Below, in pieces: positions 16,800 to 25,761 of a stretch of DNA of 64,000 nucleotides. The stretch's first letter is position 1; each line of letters opens with the position of its first letter. The position numbers and the translations under genes were made by a program. The DNA comes from JAQBDA01 sp963709875 (GTDB taxonomy: Bacteria > Chloroflexota > Anaerolineae > Anaerolineales > UBA4823). The stretch is from contig CAVPYB010000013.1 in NCBI GenBank assembly GCA_963709875.1, positions 1 through 64,000 on the forward strand, given 5' to 3'. Below the pieces are notes generated by a model. The model was not told the DNA's origin, searched no databases, and saw only the letters and a program-made list of their open reading frames with translations.

Positions 16800-16811
16800 G
16801 TAGATATGGGT

Positions 16812-16842
16812 GTGATAGGGTGGGTGTCACCCGCCCTATCAC
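16812..16842 (+). terminator. 13-base-pair hairpin between S and T genes
   Basis: GTGATAGGGTGGG / CCCGCCCTATCAC with a 5-base loop and one G-U pair. It lies 13 bases after the S gene stop and lacks a U-tract. It probably limits read-through or stabilises the upstream mRNA. Confidence 0.5.
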
Positions 16843-16886
16843 AAATACCCACCATTCATCTGTGCAACACCTGATGCCAAAATTGC

Positions 16887-16911
16887 CCTCAGGAGGGGAG
16901 AAATCCTGAGG
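16887..16911 (+). promoter_or_regulatory. Second hairpin in the S-T spacer
   Basis: CCTCAGGA / TCCTGAGG, a perfect 8-base stem with a 9-base loop, 53 bases before the T gene start. With the hairpin at 16812 it could set the ratio of S to T/A components. No known riboswitch pattern was recognised. Confidence 0.35.
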
Positions 16912-16963
16912 CAGGCATAATCTATAAGATACAATTGAGTATCCTGGAGCACCGGGCGTTATT

Positions 16964-17740
16964 ATGCACGAGCGTCTATCATTTTATATCCCCCGACAAA
17001 GTCTTCTCCATAGTGCCAATCCGCTCACCAAACTGGTGCTGGTGTTCGCGATCATACTGGTCTCCTATCTCAGCCCCTGGTACTGGACAGCCAGTGTGTT
17101 AATACTGGGCGATGTCCTGCTCAGCTTCGTGGGAAAAGTGCAGCGCGAGTACCTCCAAACTGTCGCACGCCTACTGCTGCCCGTGGTCGGCTTCTTGTTC
17201 CTTATGCAGAGCCTGTTCCTTCCATATGGTGAGACGGAAATATTCAGCTTCGGGTTCATCAGCTTGACCGTCGAGAACATTCAGATCGCCTATCTGAACG
17301 CCTCACGCATCTTCGTCATGGTGTCCTCTTTCATCCTGCTGGTCTTGAGCACTCATCCCAGCGAGCTGATGACCGACTTTACCAGGCGGGGAGTGCCGGG
17401 GCAGCTCTCATACGTGGTGGTCTCGACACTGCAGATCCTGCCCCAGATGCAGGCCAAAGCCGTCGCGATCATCGATGCCCAGCGCTCGCGCGGCCTGGAT
17501 ACCCAGGGCAGCCTACGGAAGCGCATTGGTGCGCTCGTGCCCTTGGTTGGACCGCTGGTCTTCGGGTCTTTGGTCGAGGTTGAGGAGCGGGCGATTGCTA
17601 TCGAGGCGCGCGGTTTTACCTCCCGCCTGCCGAAGACTTCGCTGCGCGAAGTCGCGGATACCAGCGCTGACCGGGTGGCGCGCTGGCTCCTGGTCGCGAT
17701 CACATTGGCAGTCCTGGTATTGAGAATATGGATCAGGTAG
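16964..17740 (+). CDS. ecfT: ECF transporter transmembrane (T) component
   Basis: A 258-residue EcfT protein, which couples ATPase motion to the S component. It has four to five membrane helices in the first 140 residues and one at the C-terminus. The cytoplasmic part shows the two short Ala-Arg-Gly type coupling motifs, seen here as DAQRSRGLDTQG and AIEARGFTSR, which sit in grooves of the ATPases. The family start PLTKLVLVFAII is present. The stop is 3 bases before the first ATPase gene, so T, A and A' are one unit. Confidence 0.92.
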   Translation: MHERLSFYIPRQSLLHSANPLTKLVLVFAIILVSYLSPWYWTASVLILGDVLLSFVGKVQREYLQTVARLLLPVVGFLFLMQSLFLPYGETEIFSFGFISLTVENIQIAYLNASRIFVMVSSFILLVLSTHPSELMTDFTRRGVPGQLSYVVVSTLQILPQMQAKAVAIIDAQRSRGLDTQGSLRKRIGALVPLVGPLVFGSLVEVEERAIAIEARGFTSRLPKTSLREVADTSADRVARWLLVAITLAVLVLRIWIR

Positions 17741-17743
17741 CTT

Positions 17744-18595
17744 ATGGCAATCGTTAACTTGGAAACGGTCACCTACAAATATCCCTTGACCGAAACGCCT
17801 GCGCTGTTAAATATCACCCTGCGGGTGGAGGCTGGGGAGTTCGTGGCTGTGATCGGTCCGAACGGGGCGGGGAAGTCCACCTTGTGCTACACGATCGCAG
17901 GGTTCATCCCGCACTTCTTCAAGGGTGAGCTGGAAGGTAAAGTGCAGGTTGCCGGACTGGACACATTACAATCCACACTGAGCGAGTGTGTCGTCGAGAC
18001 CGGGCTAGCCTTCCAGAATCCGTTCAACCAGATATCGGGGGCGAAATACACCGTCTTCGAGGAGATCGCCTTCGGGTTGGAAAACACCGGCGTTCCGCGC
18101 CAGGCAATGATCGAGCGGGTAGGTCAGGTGATGGAGCTGACCGGTATAAGCGAATTGGCGGATCGCGCTCCGTATTCGCTCTCCGGTGGGCAGCAGCAGC
18201 GGGTTGCTTTGGCATCTATCCTGGTTATGGAACCTAAAATTCTGGTACTCGATGAGCCCACCTCGCAGCTCGACCCGGTCGGTACGCGGGAAGTCTTTCA
18301 GGTTATAAAAGGGATGAGCGCTCGCGGGATGACCGTGATCCTGGTGGAGCATAAAGTGGAGTGGATCGCCCAGTTTGCCGACCGGGTGGTTGCCATGCAA
18401 GGGGGAGAGATAATATTAGAAGGCAGCCCGGAAGATGTGCTGACCTCGAGCGTGCTTGCCGAGAGCGATATTGGGCTTTCCCGCTACACACTTGCAGCTC
18501 GGGAGGCTGCAGTGGATGGGTTGTGGCTCGCGCATCGCCGGCTGCCGATCACTTTGCAAGAGGCTGTCGATGGGTTCTCAGAGGCGCTGCCATGA
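17744..18595 (+). CDS. ecfA1: ECF transporter ATPase subunit 1
   Basis: A 283-residue ABC ATPase. All motifs are intact: Walker A GPNGAGKST, Q-loop AFQNPFNQI, signature YSLSGGQQQRVALA, Walker B ILVLDEPTSQLD and the switch His in LVEHKVEW. After the ATPase core there is a tail of about 60 residues. It pairs with the ATPase encoded next, whose ATG overlaps its stop (ATGA). It powers the transporter formed with the S and T proteins. Confidence 0.93.
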   Translation: MAIVNLETVTYKYPLTETPALLNITLRVEAGEFVAVIGPNGAGKSTLCYTIAGFIPHFFKGELEGKVQVAGLDTLQSTLSECVVETGLAFQNPFNQISGAKYTVFEEIAFGLENTGVPRQAMIERVGQVMELTGISELADRAPYSLSGGQQQRVALASILVMEPKILVLDEPTSQLDPVGTREVFQVIKGMSARGMTVILVEHKVEWIAQFADRVVAMQGGEIILEGSPEDVLTSSVLAESDIGLSRYTLAAREAAVDGLWLAHRRLPITLQEAVDGFSEALP

Positions 18596-19401
18596 GAATT
18601 GAGATACAGGATCTGCACTTCACCTATCCGGGGGGAGTCGAGGCCCTGCGCGGCGTCTCGCTGGCAATCGAGGGCGGCGAGCAGGTTGCCCTGATCGGCC
18701 AGAACGGCTCTGGCAAGACCACCCTGGTGCGGCATTTCAACGGCTTGCTGCGCCCAACCCGAGGCCAGGTGCTGATTGGGGACTGGGATACCGCTGACCA
18801 GACCGTCGCCCGACTGGCGGCGCGGGTGGGCTACGTTTTCCAGAACCCGGACGAGCAGCTGTTCTGCAAGACCGTCCTGGATGAGGTAACATTCGGACCT
18901 AAGAACCTGGGTTATTCAGCCGAGAGAGTAGAGTCATCGGTCTCGGATGCGCTGGGTCTGACCGAGCTGACAGGTGAGAAGGACACCAATCCTTACGATC
19001 TATCCCCAACCTGGCGTAAAATGGTGGCGATTGCCTCTGTGGTAGCGATGGATACGCCGGTCGTTCTCTTCGACGAGCCGACCACCGGGCAGGACGCTGC
19101 CAGCGTGCGGCGCATCGCCGGGGTGGTTGCCGCGCTTAAGGAAAGGGGAAAAACCGTCCTGACCATCACTCACGACATCGATTTCTGTGCCGAGAATTTC
19201 GATCGGATTATCGCCCTGTCACAGGGAAAGGTCTTGCTGGATGGTGCGACGCAAGCCGTGATCGATCAGCCGGAGACCCTGGCGATCACCTATGTCGACC
19301 CTCCTCAGCTTACCCGCCTGGGAAAACGACTTGGATTGCCGCAGCCGGTGCGCAGCCAAGCAGAGTTCCTTACAGCACTGCGTGAAAAGTCTGGTCGATA
19401 G
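18592..19401 (+). CDS. ecfA2: ECF transporter ATPase subunit 2 with a degenerate signature motif
   Basis: A 269-residue ABC ATPase. Walker A GQNGSGKTT, Q-loop VFQNPDEQLF, Walker B VVLFDEPTTGQD and switch His (ITHDIDF) are normal. The ABC signature, however, reads YDLSPTWRKMVAIA in place of YxLSGGQ. In ABC dimers the signature of one subunit completes the ATP site of the other, so the site using Walker A of subunit 1 may be weak or silent and the site using Walker A of subunit 2 active. Heterodimers with one dead site are known in other ABC families. The frame is intact, so it is not a sequencing indel. Confidence 0.92.
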   Translation: MRIEIQDLHFTYPGGVEALRGVSLAIEGGEQVALIGQNGSGKTTLVRHFNGLLRPTRGQVLIGDWDTADQTVARLAARVGYVFQNPDEQLFCKTVLDEVTFGPKNLGYSAERVESSVSDALGLTELTGEKDTNPYDLSPTWRKMVAIASVVAMDTPVVLFDEPTTGQDAASVRRIAGVVAALKERGKTVLTITHDIDFCAENFDRIIALSQGKVLLDGATQAVIDQPETLAITYVDPPQLTRLGKRLGLPQPVRSQAEFLTALREKSGR

Positions 19402-19413
19402 AATCCAGTGCAG

Positions 19414-21555
19414 TCATCCACCCAAAGCCTGGTCGTAGGTCCTCTCGTTCAGGGTTTCGGCTTGTGCAGGATCCCGCCGGATCACCAGCAACGTAATATC
19501 GTCGAACTGAGCTGCTCCGGTAGAGAACTGCTGTACTTCGTTCAGTAAAGCGGATTGAATATCCTGGATGGGGGTATCCAGCCGCGAGCGAACCATCTCG
19601 ATGATTCGTCTCTCATTGAAGAATTCTCCCTCAGAGTTCAACGCATCAGGTATGCCGTCCGTATAAAGGATCAAGGTGTCTCCAGGATCGATCTGGATCG
19701 AGACCTCCGTCCAGGTTGCGTCCTCGTCAATCCCGATCGGCATGCCGGTGGGAGTCAGGGCGTGGATGGTACCACCATCCCGACGGCTGAAGAGCAGCGG
19801 CGAGCTGTGCCCGGCATTGCTGTAGCTCAGAACACCGCTTTCACGATCCAGCACGCCATAAAAGACTGTGACGAAAAGGTTTGCCCTGGCATCTTGCAGT
19901 ATCCGCTCGTTGGCGGAGAAAAATACAATATCTGGTGAGGCTTCGAATTCCAGGGCATAGGTGCGAATTAGTGTGCGGCTGAGAGCCATGTACAGGGCAG
20001 CACCCAGACCTTTGTCAGCCACATCGGCGATCAGGATGCCGGCTTTGTTATCTGGAAGGGGGATAAAGTCGAAAAAGTCACCGGATGTCTCACGGGCGGG
20101 CAGGAAGCTCACCGCCAGCTCCCAGCCATCCAGAAGCGGCAGCTCATTCGGCAGGAAGCTAGCCTGGATGCGTCCGGCGAATTCGAGCTCTTGCAAGGCG
20201 GATTGGTAGTCGAGGGTATCGGCATATACTTCTGCCTGGTGCAGGGCAGAAGCAATCGATGCTGCCAGGGATTGCACGGCCGGGAATAGCGAATGCAAGG
20301 CGTGCCTGTCCCATGGCTGTGCCAGGCTGCGCAGCTCAATGTAGACACAGCCGATTGGCTGGCTGGCCTCCGCGTTGAGGATAGGTGTCACGACCACAGG
20401 ATCGTGCCGCCCGGTGCCAGTTCCCCACGGTAGGTCAATGTTTGCCATGAAGGCCTGCGCACTCTGCTGTTTGTTCACCCAGGACCAGACCGGTTCGATT
20501 TTCACATGCCAATCGGTGGGATTTTGGTATAAGAAGCCCTCGGATGCCATCCATACCGCCACCCTGCCGGAAGGGAACATCGCCGGCAGGTGTTCCTCTA
20601 AGAGGTCTGGCAGGGTAGATGCATCTGGTGGGGCGTTGACAATATCATGCCACAATCTCTCCAGTTTCTCTAGCTGGCGAGATTGCTGGCGGCTGGATTC
20701 GGCTGCCCAGCTGAGCTGGCGACCCATATACCCGACCAGAACCAGCCCGAGGATAAAAAAGAGTGACAGAAGGATACCGTTTTCTACCAGCAGACCGGCG
20801 ACAAGGATGGCGAAAGGCTGTGCGAGGAGTGGTAAGCCAAAGGCGAGCAGCATGAATCTGAGCAGCGGGCCGACTTTGCCGTCGCGAGTCAGGGATATTT
20901 GCACCCAGATCGAATAAGCGATATACGGCAGCCAGATCAGGAGAGCAATCAGGAACTGGATGAACAATGCCAGCAGTGCCGGCAGCGCAGCCCGCAAGGA
21001 TAGCTCGGCTATGGGAAAAGTGCCCCCAACGCGCAGGTAGAAACCCAAAGCCAGCAGATAGGCGACCGTTGCGATGGACAGCTCTTGAACCAGTGTGCGG
21101 ACCTGGCTCCAGCCGGCTGCTTTTGAGTGAGGTTTACGCCAGTTCCAGATGAATGTCGCTGTCCTGACGAATACCGTCAGCCACAGGGCACTGGGTCCGA
21201 AAATAAAAGCCGCCGACCACTGCATCATGCTATCCAAAGAACCTTCGGCGCTGCCGTAGCGGTCGGCGCGGATCTCGATGATGAAGAAATAGTTCATGCG
21301 GGTGAATAGTAAGAACAGACCGCCAAAGAGGAGCAGGATCAACCAGTACTGGCGCACCACCTGCCAATCTGTGACCGTGAACAGCCACACCAGCCCAAAG
21401 AGCGCCAGCGGGGTTGTTAGCAGCGTGATCAGCACATCCCCCATCCCGACCAGGCGGCGCGGTTCGTTCATCTCCTCCAGTTCGGGCCATAATCTTCGAG
21501 AGATATTGTATAACAGCGAAGTGATTGAGCCCCCCTTCCCAGCTCCTTCTTCCAT
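19414..21555 (-). CDS. Membrane-bound SpoIIE/RsbU-type PP2C phosphatase
   Basis: A 713-residue protein. The N-terminal half (about 30-300) has eight or so membrane helices and resembles a membrane sensor; a coiled coil (about 305-330, SSRQQSRQLEKLERLW) and a GAF-like region follow (about 335-470). The C-terminal SpoIIE domain (about 485-700) has the metal Asp in ETSGDFFDF, DVADKGLGAALYMA, SNAGHSSPLLF, LYTDGIPDALN and QFDDITLLVI. Such enzymes usually remove phosphate from anti-sigma-factor antagonists in partner-switching stress pathways. No anti-sigma or antagonist gene lies nearby. ATG 21555 (MEEGAGKGG) is taken as the start. It converges with ecfA2 12 bases away. Confidence 0.85.
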   Translation of the reverse strand: MEEGAGKGGSITSLLYNISRRLWPELEEMNEPRRLVGMGDVLITLLTTPLALFGLVWLFTVTDWQVVRQYWLILLLFGGLFLLFTRMNYFFIIEIRADRYGSAEGSLDSMMQWSAAFIFGPSALWLTVFVRTATFIWNWRKPHSKAAGWSQVRTLVQELSIATVAYLLALGFYLRVGGTFPIAELSLRAALPALLALFIQFLIALLIWLPYIAYSIWVQISLTRDGKVGPLLRFMLLAFGLPLLAQPFAILVAGLLVENGILLSLFFILGLVLVGYMGRQLSWAAESSRQQSRQLEKLERLWHDIVNAPPDASTLPDLLEEHLPAMFPSGRVAVWMASEGFLYQNPTDWHVKIEPVWSWVNKQQSAQAFMANIDLPWGTGTGRHDPVVVTPILNAEASQPIGCVYIELRSLAQPWDRHALHSLFPAVQSLAASIASALHQAEVYADTLDYQSALQELEFAGRIQASFLPNELPLLDGWELAVSFLPARETSGDFFDFIPLPDNKAGILIADVADKGLGAALYMALSRTLIRTYALEFEASPDIVFFSANERILQDARANLFVTVFYGVLDRESGVLSYSNAGHSSPLLFSRRDGGTIHALTPTGMPIGIDEDATWTEVSIQIDPGDTLILYTDGIPDALNSEGEFFNERRIIEMVRSRLDTPIQDIQSALLNEVQQFSTGAAQFDDITLLVIRRDPAQAETLNERTYDQALGG

Positions 21556-21621
21556 GCAGGTGATTATAACCCGAACGTCCTTGCAGAAAACTCTGAGATC
21601 GGTTATACCTGACCCGCAGCG

Positions 21622-23143
21622 ATGAGAGATCAATGCAAGATGGTTCTCGTGATACTACTGTGGGGCATTGCTTTTGCTGTGTCTTATGCCCAATCTCCCT
21701 TGTACACCTCCAACCAGAACCAATACTTTTTGCACGGACTGGCACAGGCTGGCTATGGCAGCCTGGAGCAGGATTGGCTGGCGAACACAACCGATCCGAC
21801 ACCGGTGTTCAGCCAGATGGTTGCCCTGGTTTACCGCTATCTGCGCTGGGAAGGTCTTTTTTATTTCATCTACGCCCTCTTGATGGGAGTGTACTTCTTT
21901 AGTCTGTGGGGGATAGCCGCGAATATATTTGACCTTAGGGCTTCAAAGACCAGGCGCCTGCTCTTTCTGGCTTTGTTAATGACACTGCACGCGGCTGGGC
22001 TGCGCTTTGCCATGGCGCGACTGGTGGGGGTGAACTGGACCTATATCTTCGAAGACGGGCTGGCAGACCAGCGCCTGCTGGGACCGGTGCTGCAGCCCAG
22101 CGCATTTGGGGTATTTCTGCTGCTGTCGATCTACCTGTTCCTCGAGCACAGGCTCGTCCTGGCGGTCCTGGCGGCGGTCCTTGCTGCAGCATTCCATCCC
22201 ACGTACATTTTAAGCGCCGCAGCCCTGACCGCTGCCTACCTGCTCTCGACAGCCAACGAAGAACGCAGCCTGAAGAACGCTATTCTGCCTGGGGGGTTAG
22301 CACTCGTAGCAGTGGCGCCGGTTGTGCTGGCATCCATTCCTGTCTTCACCGGCGCACCAGCCGAAATGCAGACCCAGGCGCGCCAGATCCTGGTTGAATA
22401 TCGCATCCCGCACCACGCACTTGCGAGCTGGTGGTTCGATGCTACCGCGATTGTTAAATTGCTGCTGATCTTGCTTTGTATGTACCTGGTGCGCCGTACC
22501 CGGCTTTTCCTTATCATGCTGGTATGTGTGGCTGTGTCCGGTGGTTTGACACTGCTGCAGATCGTCCTGGAATCGCATTCGCTGGCGCTGTTATTCCCGT
22601 GGCGGATGTCAGCCTTCCTGCTGCCCCTCTCCACATCCATTATCCTGGCATACCTTGTTGACCGCATCCTGGCTGTTCCGGCTCTGCAGACGCCCGCAGC
22701 GGAAAAGCTCCTGATCGGTTTGAGCTACGGGTTGGTCTTGCTGTCAGTGTTCGTCGGGGTGACACGCTTTGTTCTCGACTTGCAGCGTAAGTCAGACCAG
22801 CCGGAGCGGCGGGTGCAGGCATACGTCGTCTGAACAATCGCAAGTGGGTGATGTATACTTGATCCCGATGAAGATGCAGGACTTCCGCCTCATGGCTGGT
22901 GCCCCGGCATTCGTAGAATTCAAATCGATCCCTTACCGGGCGGACGAAGTGCTTGAGTGGTACCGCCGTGAACGGCTGGCAGACCGGTTCTACAGGTCGC
23001 ACGATTGTGCTGTTCTCGACCAGCTTTTGGATACATACATGCTGACGCACGCCATCATAGAAACAAGGGATGGGACGCCTGTCTGCCCCCGCTTGGAGAT
23101 GGTATACAGCGATGAGTCATATTCCCTTTGGCGTGTGCGATAG
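21622..23143 (+). pseudogene. Polytopic membrane protein (DUF6798-like) with a frameshift near its C-terminus
   Basis: The first frame (21622-22833) encodes about 400 residues with ten or so membrane helices, a large first extracellular loop (SPLYTSNQNQYFLHGLA) and a loop with EDGLADQRLLGPVLQPSAFG. It stops at 22831-22833, but the overlapping frame continues without a stop from the same place to 23143 as SQVGDVYLIPMKMQDFRL, FVEFKSIPYRADEVLEWYRR and so on, which resembles the soluble C-terminal domain expected after such a membrane region. One shift between about 22808 and 22830 would join them into a 506-residue protein. The family is only tentatively recognised and its function is unknown. 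Confidence 0.65.
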
Positions 23144-23272
23144 ATCAGCTCATTATCGGATATAATCACCTTGAATAGTATAATTAACCCGATCAGGGCA
23201 GGTCTGAAGTATTAGGTTGATCGATAACCAGAACGTATGGCTGGTATGGTTCAGGGTGGAGGGAGGTGGCTG

Positions 23273-23998
23273 ATGGATTTTGATGCTGATTTACACGCGA
23301 TCTGGGAAGCGCTGTATAAAGCCCAACTACCGAAAACAAGAGAATATGCCTGCTTGGATTACCTGCAGGGTTTCGAGAATTTGGAGCTGCCACCCGGTCA
23401 TATCCCGTCCCTGGAATATCTGAACGAACGCATCACCCCACGCACAGGCTGGCGGGTTGAGCGCACCGTCGTTCGTTATACAGACGCTGTCCCGTGGTAC
23501 CATAAATTCAACCAGCGCATATTCCTGATCACCGATTATATGCGCAGTTGGAAGGAGGTTGCCTGGACGCCTGAGCCGGATATGTTCCACGATATATACG
23601 GGCACCTGCCGTTCATGACCCTGCCACACTACACGTCCCTGCAGGAGATGTTCGCCCCTGTTTTTCTGGCTGCCAATGATGAACAGCGCGAGAATATCAA
23701 ACGCCTGGCCTGGTTCAGCACCGAATTCGGACTGATCCGTGAACAGGGAAGTCTGAAGATATTCGGTGCGGGGCTGATCTCCGGAAGGGCGGAGATGGAG
23801 AACGTCATCCAGGGCAATGTTCCAGTGATGGATTACACGATAGAAAATGTGATCAACTACGATAAAGCCGTTTGGGAGCACAACAAGATTCTGTTCATCA
23901 TCGATTCGATCGACCAGTTGAAAGAAGAGCTGAGACGCTATTTCGACCCAATCCGGGCTGGTAAGGAACCCATTACCGCCACTGAGAATAATCCATAA
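23273..23998 (+). CDS. Biopterin-dependent aromatic amino acid hydroxylase
   Basis: A 241-residue protein of the phenylalanine/tryptophan hydroxylase family, which uses tetrahydropterin, O2 and a non-haem iron. The iron site is complete: the two His of PDMFHDIYGHLPF and the Glu of WFSTEFGLI. GGEG-like SGRAEMENVI follows. It is short and has no ACT regulatory domain, like other bacterial PhhA forms. ATG 23273 was chosen because GGGAGG precedes it; two upstream ATGs are poorer. It stands alone: no pterin carbinolamine dehydratase or tyrosine pathway gene is adjacent. Phenylalanine to tyrosine is the likely reaction but the substrate is not certain. Confidence 0.88.
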   Translation: MDFDADLHAIWEALYKAQLPKTREYACLDYLQGFENLELPPGHIPSLEYLNERITPRTGWRVERTVVRYTDAVPWYHKFNQRIFLITDYMRSWKEVAWTPEPDMFHDIYGHLPFMTLPHYTSLQEMFAPVFLAANDEQRENIKRLAWFSTEFGLIREQGSLKIFGAGLISGRAEMENVIQGNVPVMDYTIENVINYDKAVWEHNKILFIIDSIDQLKEELRRYFDPIRAGKEPITATENNP

Positions 23999-24131
23999 AC
24001 CGTTCTGTGTTGCGCATAGCCACTTATTGAAGAGTTTGATCCGGGAAGTAGCGAAATCTCTGTAAGGTACATCATTTATAATATTTGAGCTGCCTTGGGA
24101 ACGATATTTGCATCCAAGTCGTCCAATATCC

Positions 24132-25724
24132 ATGCAGCCACAGTTACCCATGCCTGTAACAGCATACCAATCTCATCCTGGTTCTGAGACCGTTCGTTCA
24201 GCAGATACGCTGCGTGAGCGCCGCTCGCGTTTACCCTGTCTGTTAATTCTTGTGGTTGGGTCGCTGCTGCTAGTGATCGCGTGCCTGCCTTTGATGGCAG
24301 GTGTTGCCGGTTACGTATACTACCAGATGAGCGGCAGGATCGCACCCGGAGTCCGGGTGGGGGATACCTCCTTAGGCTGGATGACCGTTGAAGAAGCCGC
24401 ATTGGTGCTTCAGGAGGACTGGAGCCAGGAGCGCAGGCTGGTAGTCAGTGATGGTTTCCAGAGCTGGTCTGTGACTCCGGCTGAGTTGGGGCTGGAGGTG
24501 GATGCTATCGAGACTGCCCGCAGCGCCTTCTGGTTTGCCCGCCGCCAAGCTATGTGGGATGAGTTCGGGCAGATGCTTCGCAGCTGGCTGGACGGATCCT
24601 TGGTTGTCCCTGTCGCCAGCGTAGACGTCCAGACGGCACGCCTGGGGCTGGAAAAGTTGAACGGGGCGGTCACCCAACCGCCGCGTGATGCTGGCCTGAC
24701 CTGGGATGGAAGCCAGCTGGTCGTTATACCAAGCGAGCTGGGTTATACGATCGATATCAGCGCGACGATGAATGTTTTGGAGTCGTCTCCCGGGCTGGTG
24801 CTTACCAGCGGGTATCTGCGCTTGCCGCTCTCTCCCCTGATCCCCAAAGTGGCCGATGTCGATGTAACATTGGAGCAGGCATATCGTCTGTTGGACAGAC
24901 CACTGACTATTCGGGCTTATGATCCCATCCGGGAGCAATATTTCCTGTGGGATGTCCCTCGGGAGGAGCTTGGTGGGTGGCTCAAATTCGATCCAGGTGA
25001 AGATGGTCCTGTGGTTGGGATCGACAGAGTAAAGTTAGCTGCCTACCTGGATGAATTGAGTGCGAGTTTGGATGGCGACCGCTGGCTGGATTCGGCAGCC
25101 TACAGCTCGCAGCTCGCGGATGCTATCCAACAGGGAAGCCTTAATCTGATCCTGATCAACCACCGCCCGACTAGCCATGTCGTGCAGCCGGGAGAGACCT
25201 TGATCAGCATCGGGTGGAATCTTGGTGTCCCTTACTGGATGATCCTGCAGGCAAACCCAGAGTTGGATCCGGATGCAATGCAGGCCGGGCAGGTTTTGGT
25301 TATTCCCTCCAAAGATGAGCTGCTGCCGCTGCCTATCGTGCAGAACAAACGCATCGTAATCAGCATCGGCGAGCAGCGTTTATGGGTTTTCCTGGATGGG
25401 AAGCTCCTGTCAGAGCATGTGATCAGCACCGGGATCAACCGTTCGCCTACCCAGCCTGGCATCTTCCAGGTGCAGACCCATGAGCTGGAGGCATACGCAT
25501 CGGTATGGGACCTGTATATGCCGAATTTCCTGGGAGTTTATGAAGCCTGGCCGGGATTCATGAACGGCATCCACGGCCTGCCGAGGCTGTCAAACGGGCA
25601 GCGTCTGTGGAGGAATATCCTGGGCAAGCCGGCTTCCTACGGCTGCATCATCATGGACCTGGATGAGGCCGAGTGGTTGTATGGCTGGGCCGAACCGGGC
25701 GTGGTGGTCGACATACGTCCCTGA
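24132..25724 (+). CDS. Membrane-anchored L,D-transpeptidase with LysM domain
   Basis: About 530 residues. One N-terminal membrane helix (about 38-63) anchors an extracellular part with two repeats of the peptidoglycan-binding type found before YkuD domains (about 75-195 and 230-340), one LysM domain (HVVQPGETLISIGWNLGVPY to AGQVLVIPS, about 357-405), and a C-terminal YkuD catalytic domain (about 412-528). The catalytic His and Cys are in GIHGLP and ASYGCIIMD. It should form or alter 3-3 crosslinks or attach proteins in the wall. A peptidoglycan role fits the family, although wall structure in this phylum varies. The start is uncertain; TTG 24108 and ATG 24150 are alternatives. Confidence 0.85.
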   Translation: MQPQLPMPVTAYQSHPGSETVRSADTLRERRSRLPCLLILVVGSLLLVIACLPLMAGVAGYVYYQMSGRIAPGVRVGDTSLGWMTVEEAALVLQEDWSQERRLVVSDGFQSWSVTPAELGLEVDAIETARSAFWFARRQAMWDEFGQMLRSWLDGSLVVPVASVDVQTARLGLEKLNGAVTQPPRDAGLTWDGSQLVVIPSELGYTIDISATMNVLESSPGLVLTSGYLRLPLSPLIPKVADVDVTLEQAYRLLDRPLTIRAYDPIREQYFLWDVPREELGGWLKFDPGEDGPVVGIDRVKLAAYLDELSASLDGDRWLDSAAYSSQLADAIQQGSLNLILINHRPTSHVVQPGETLISIGWNLGVPYWMILQANPELDPDAMQAGQVLVIPSKDELLPLPIVQNKRIVISIGEQRLWVFLDGKLLSEHVISTGINRSPTQPGIFQVQTHELEAYASVWDLYMPNFLGVYEAWPGFMNGIHGLPRLSNGQRLWRNILGKPASYGCIIMDLDEAEWLYGWAEPGVVVDIRP

Positions 25725-25761
25725 AACTGGTATAAGCTTAGATATCCACCTGGACTGCAAA

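Noticed and set aside
16812..16911. Vitamin riboswitch (TPP, cobalamin, FMN) in the ECF operon
   Set aside because: Hairpins are simple stems and the conserved boxes of these aptamers are absent.
23155..23185. Two TATAAT boxes before the aromatic amino acid hydroxylase
   Set aside because: Neither has a recognisable -35; listed only as possible.
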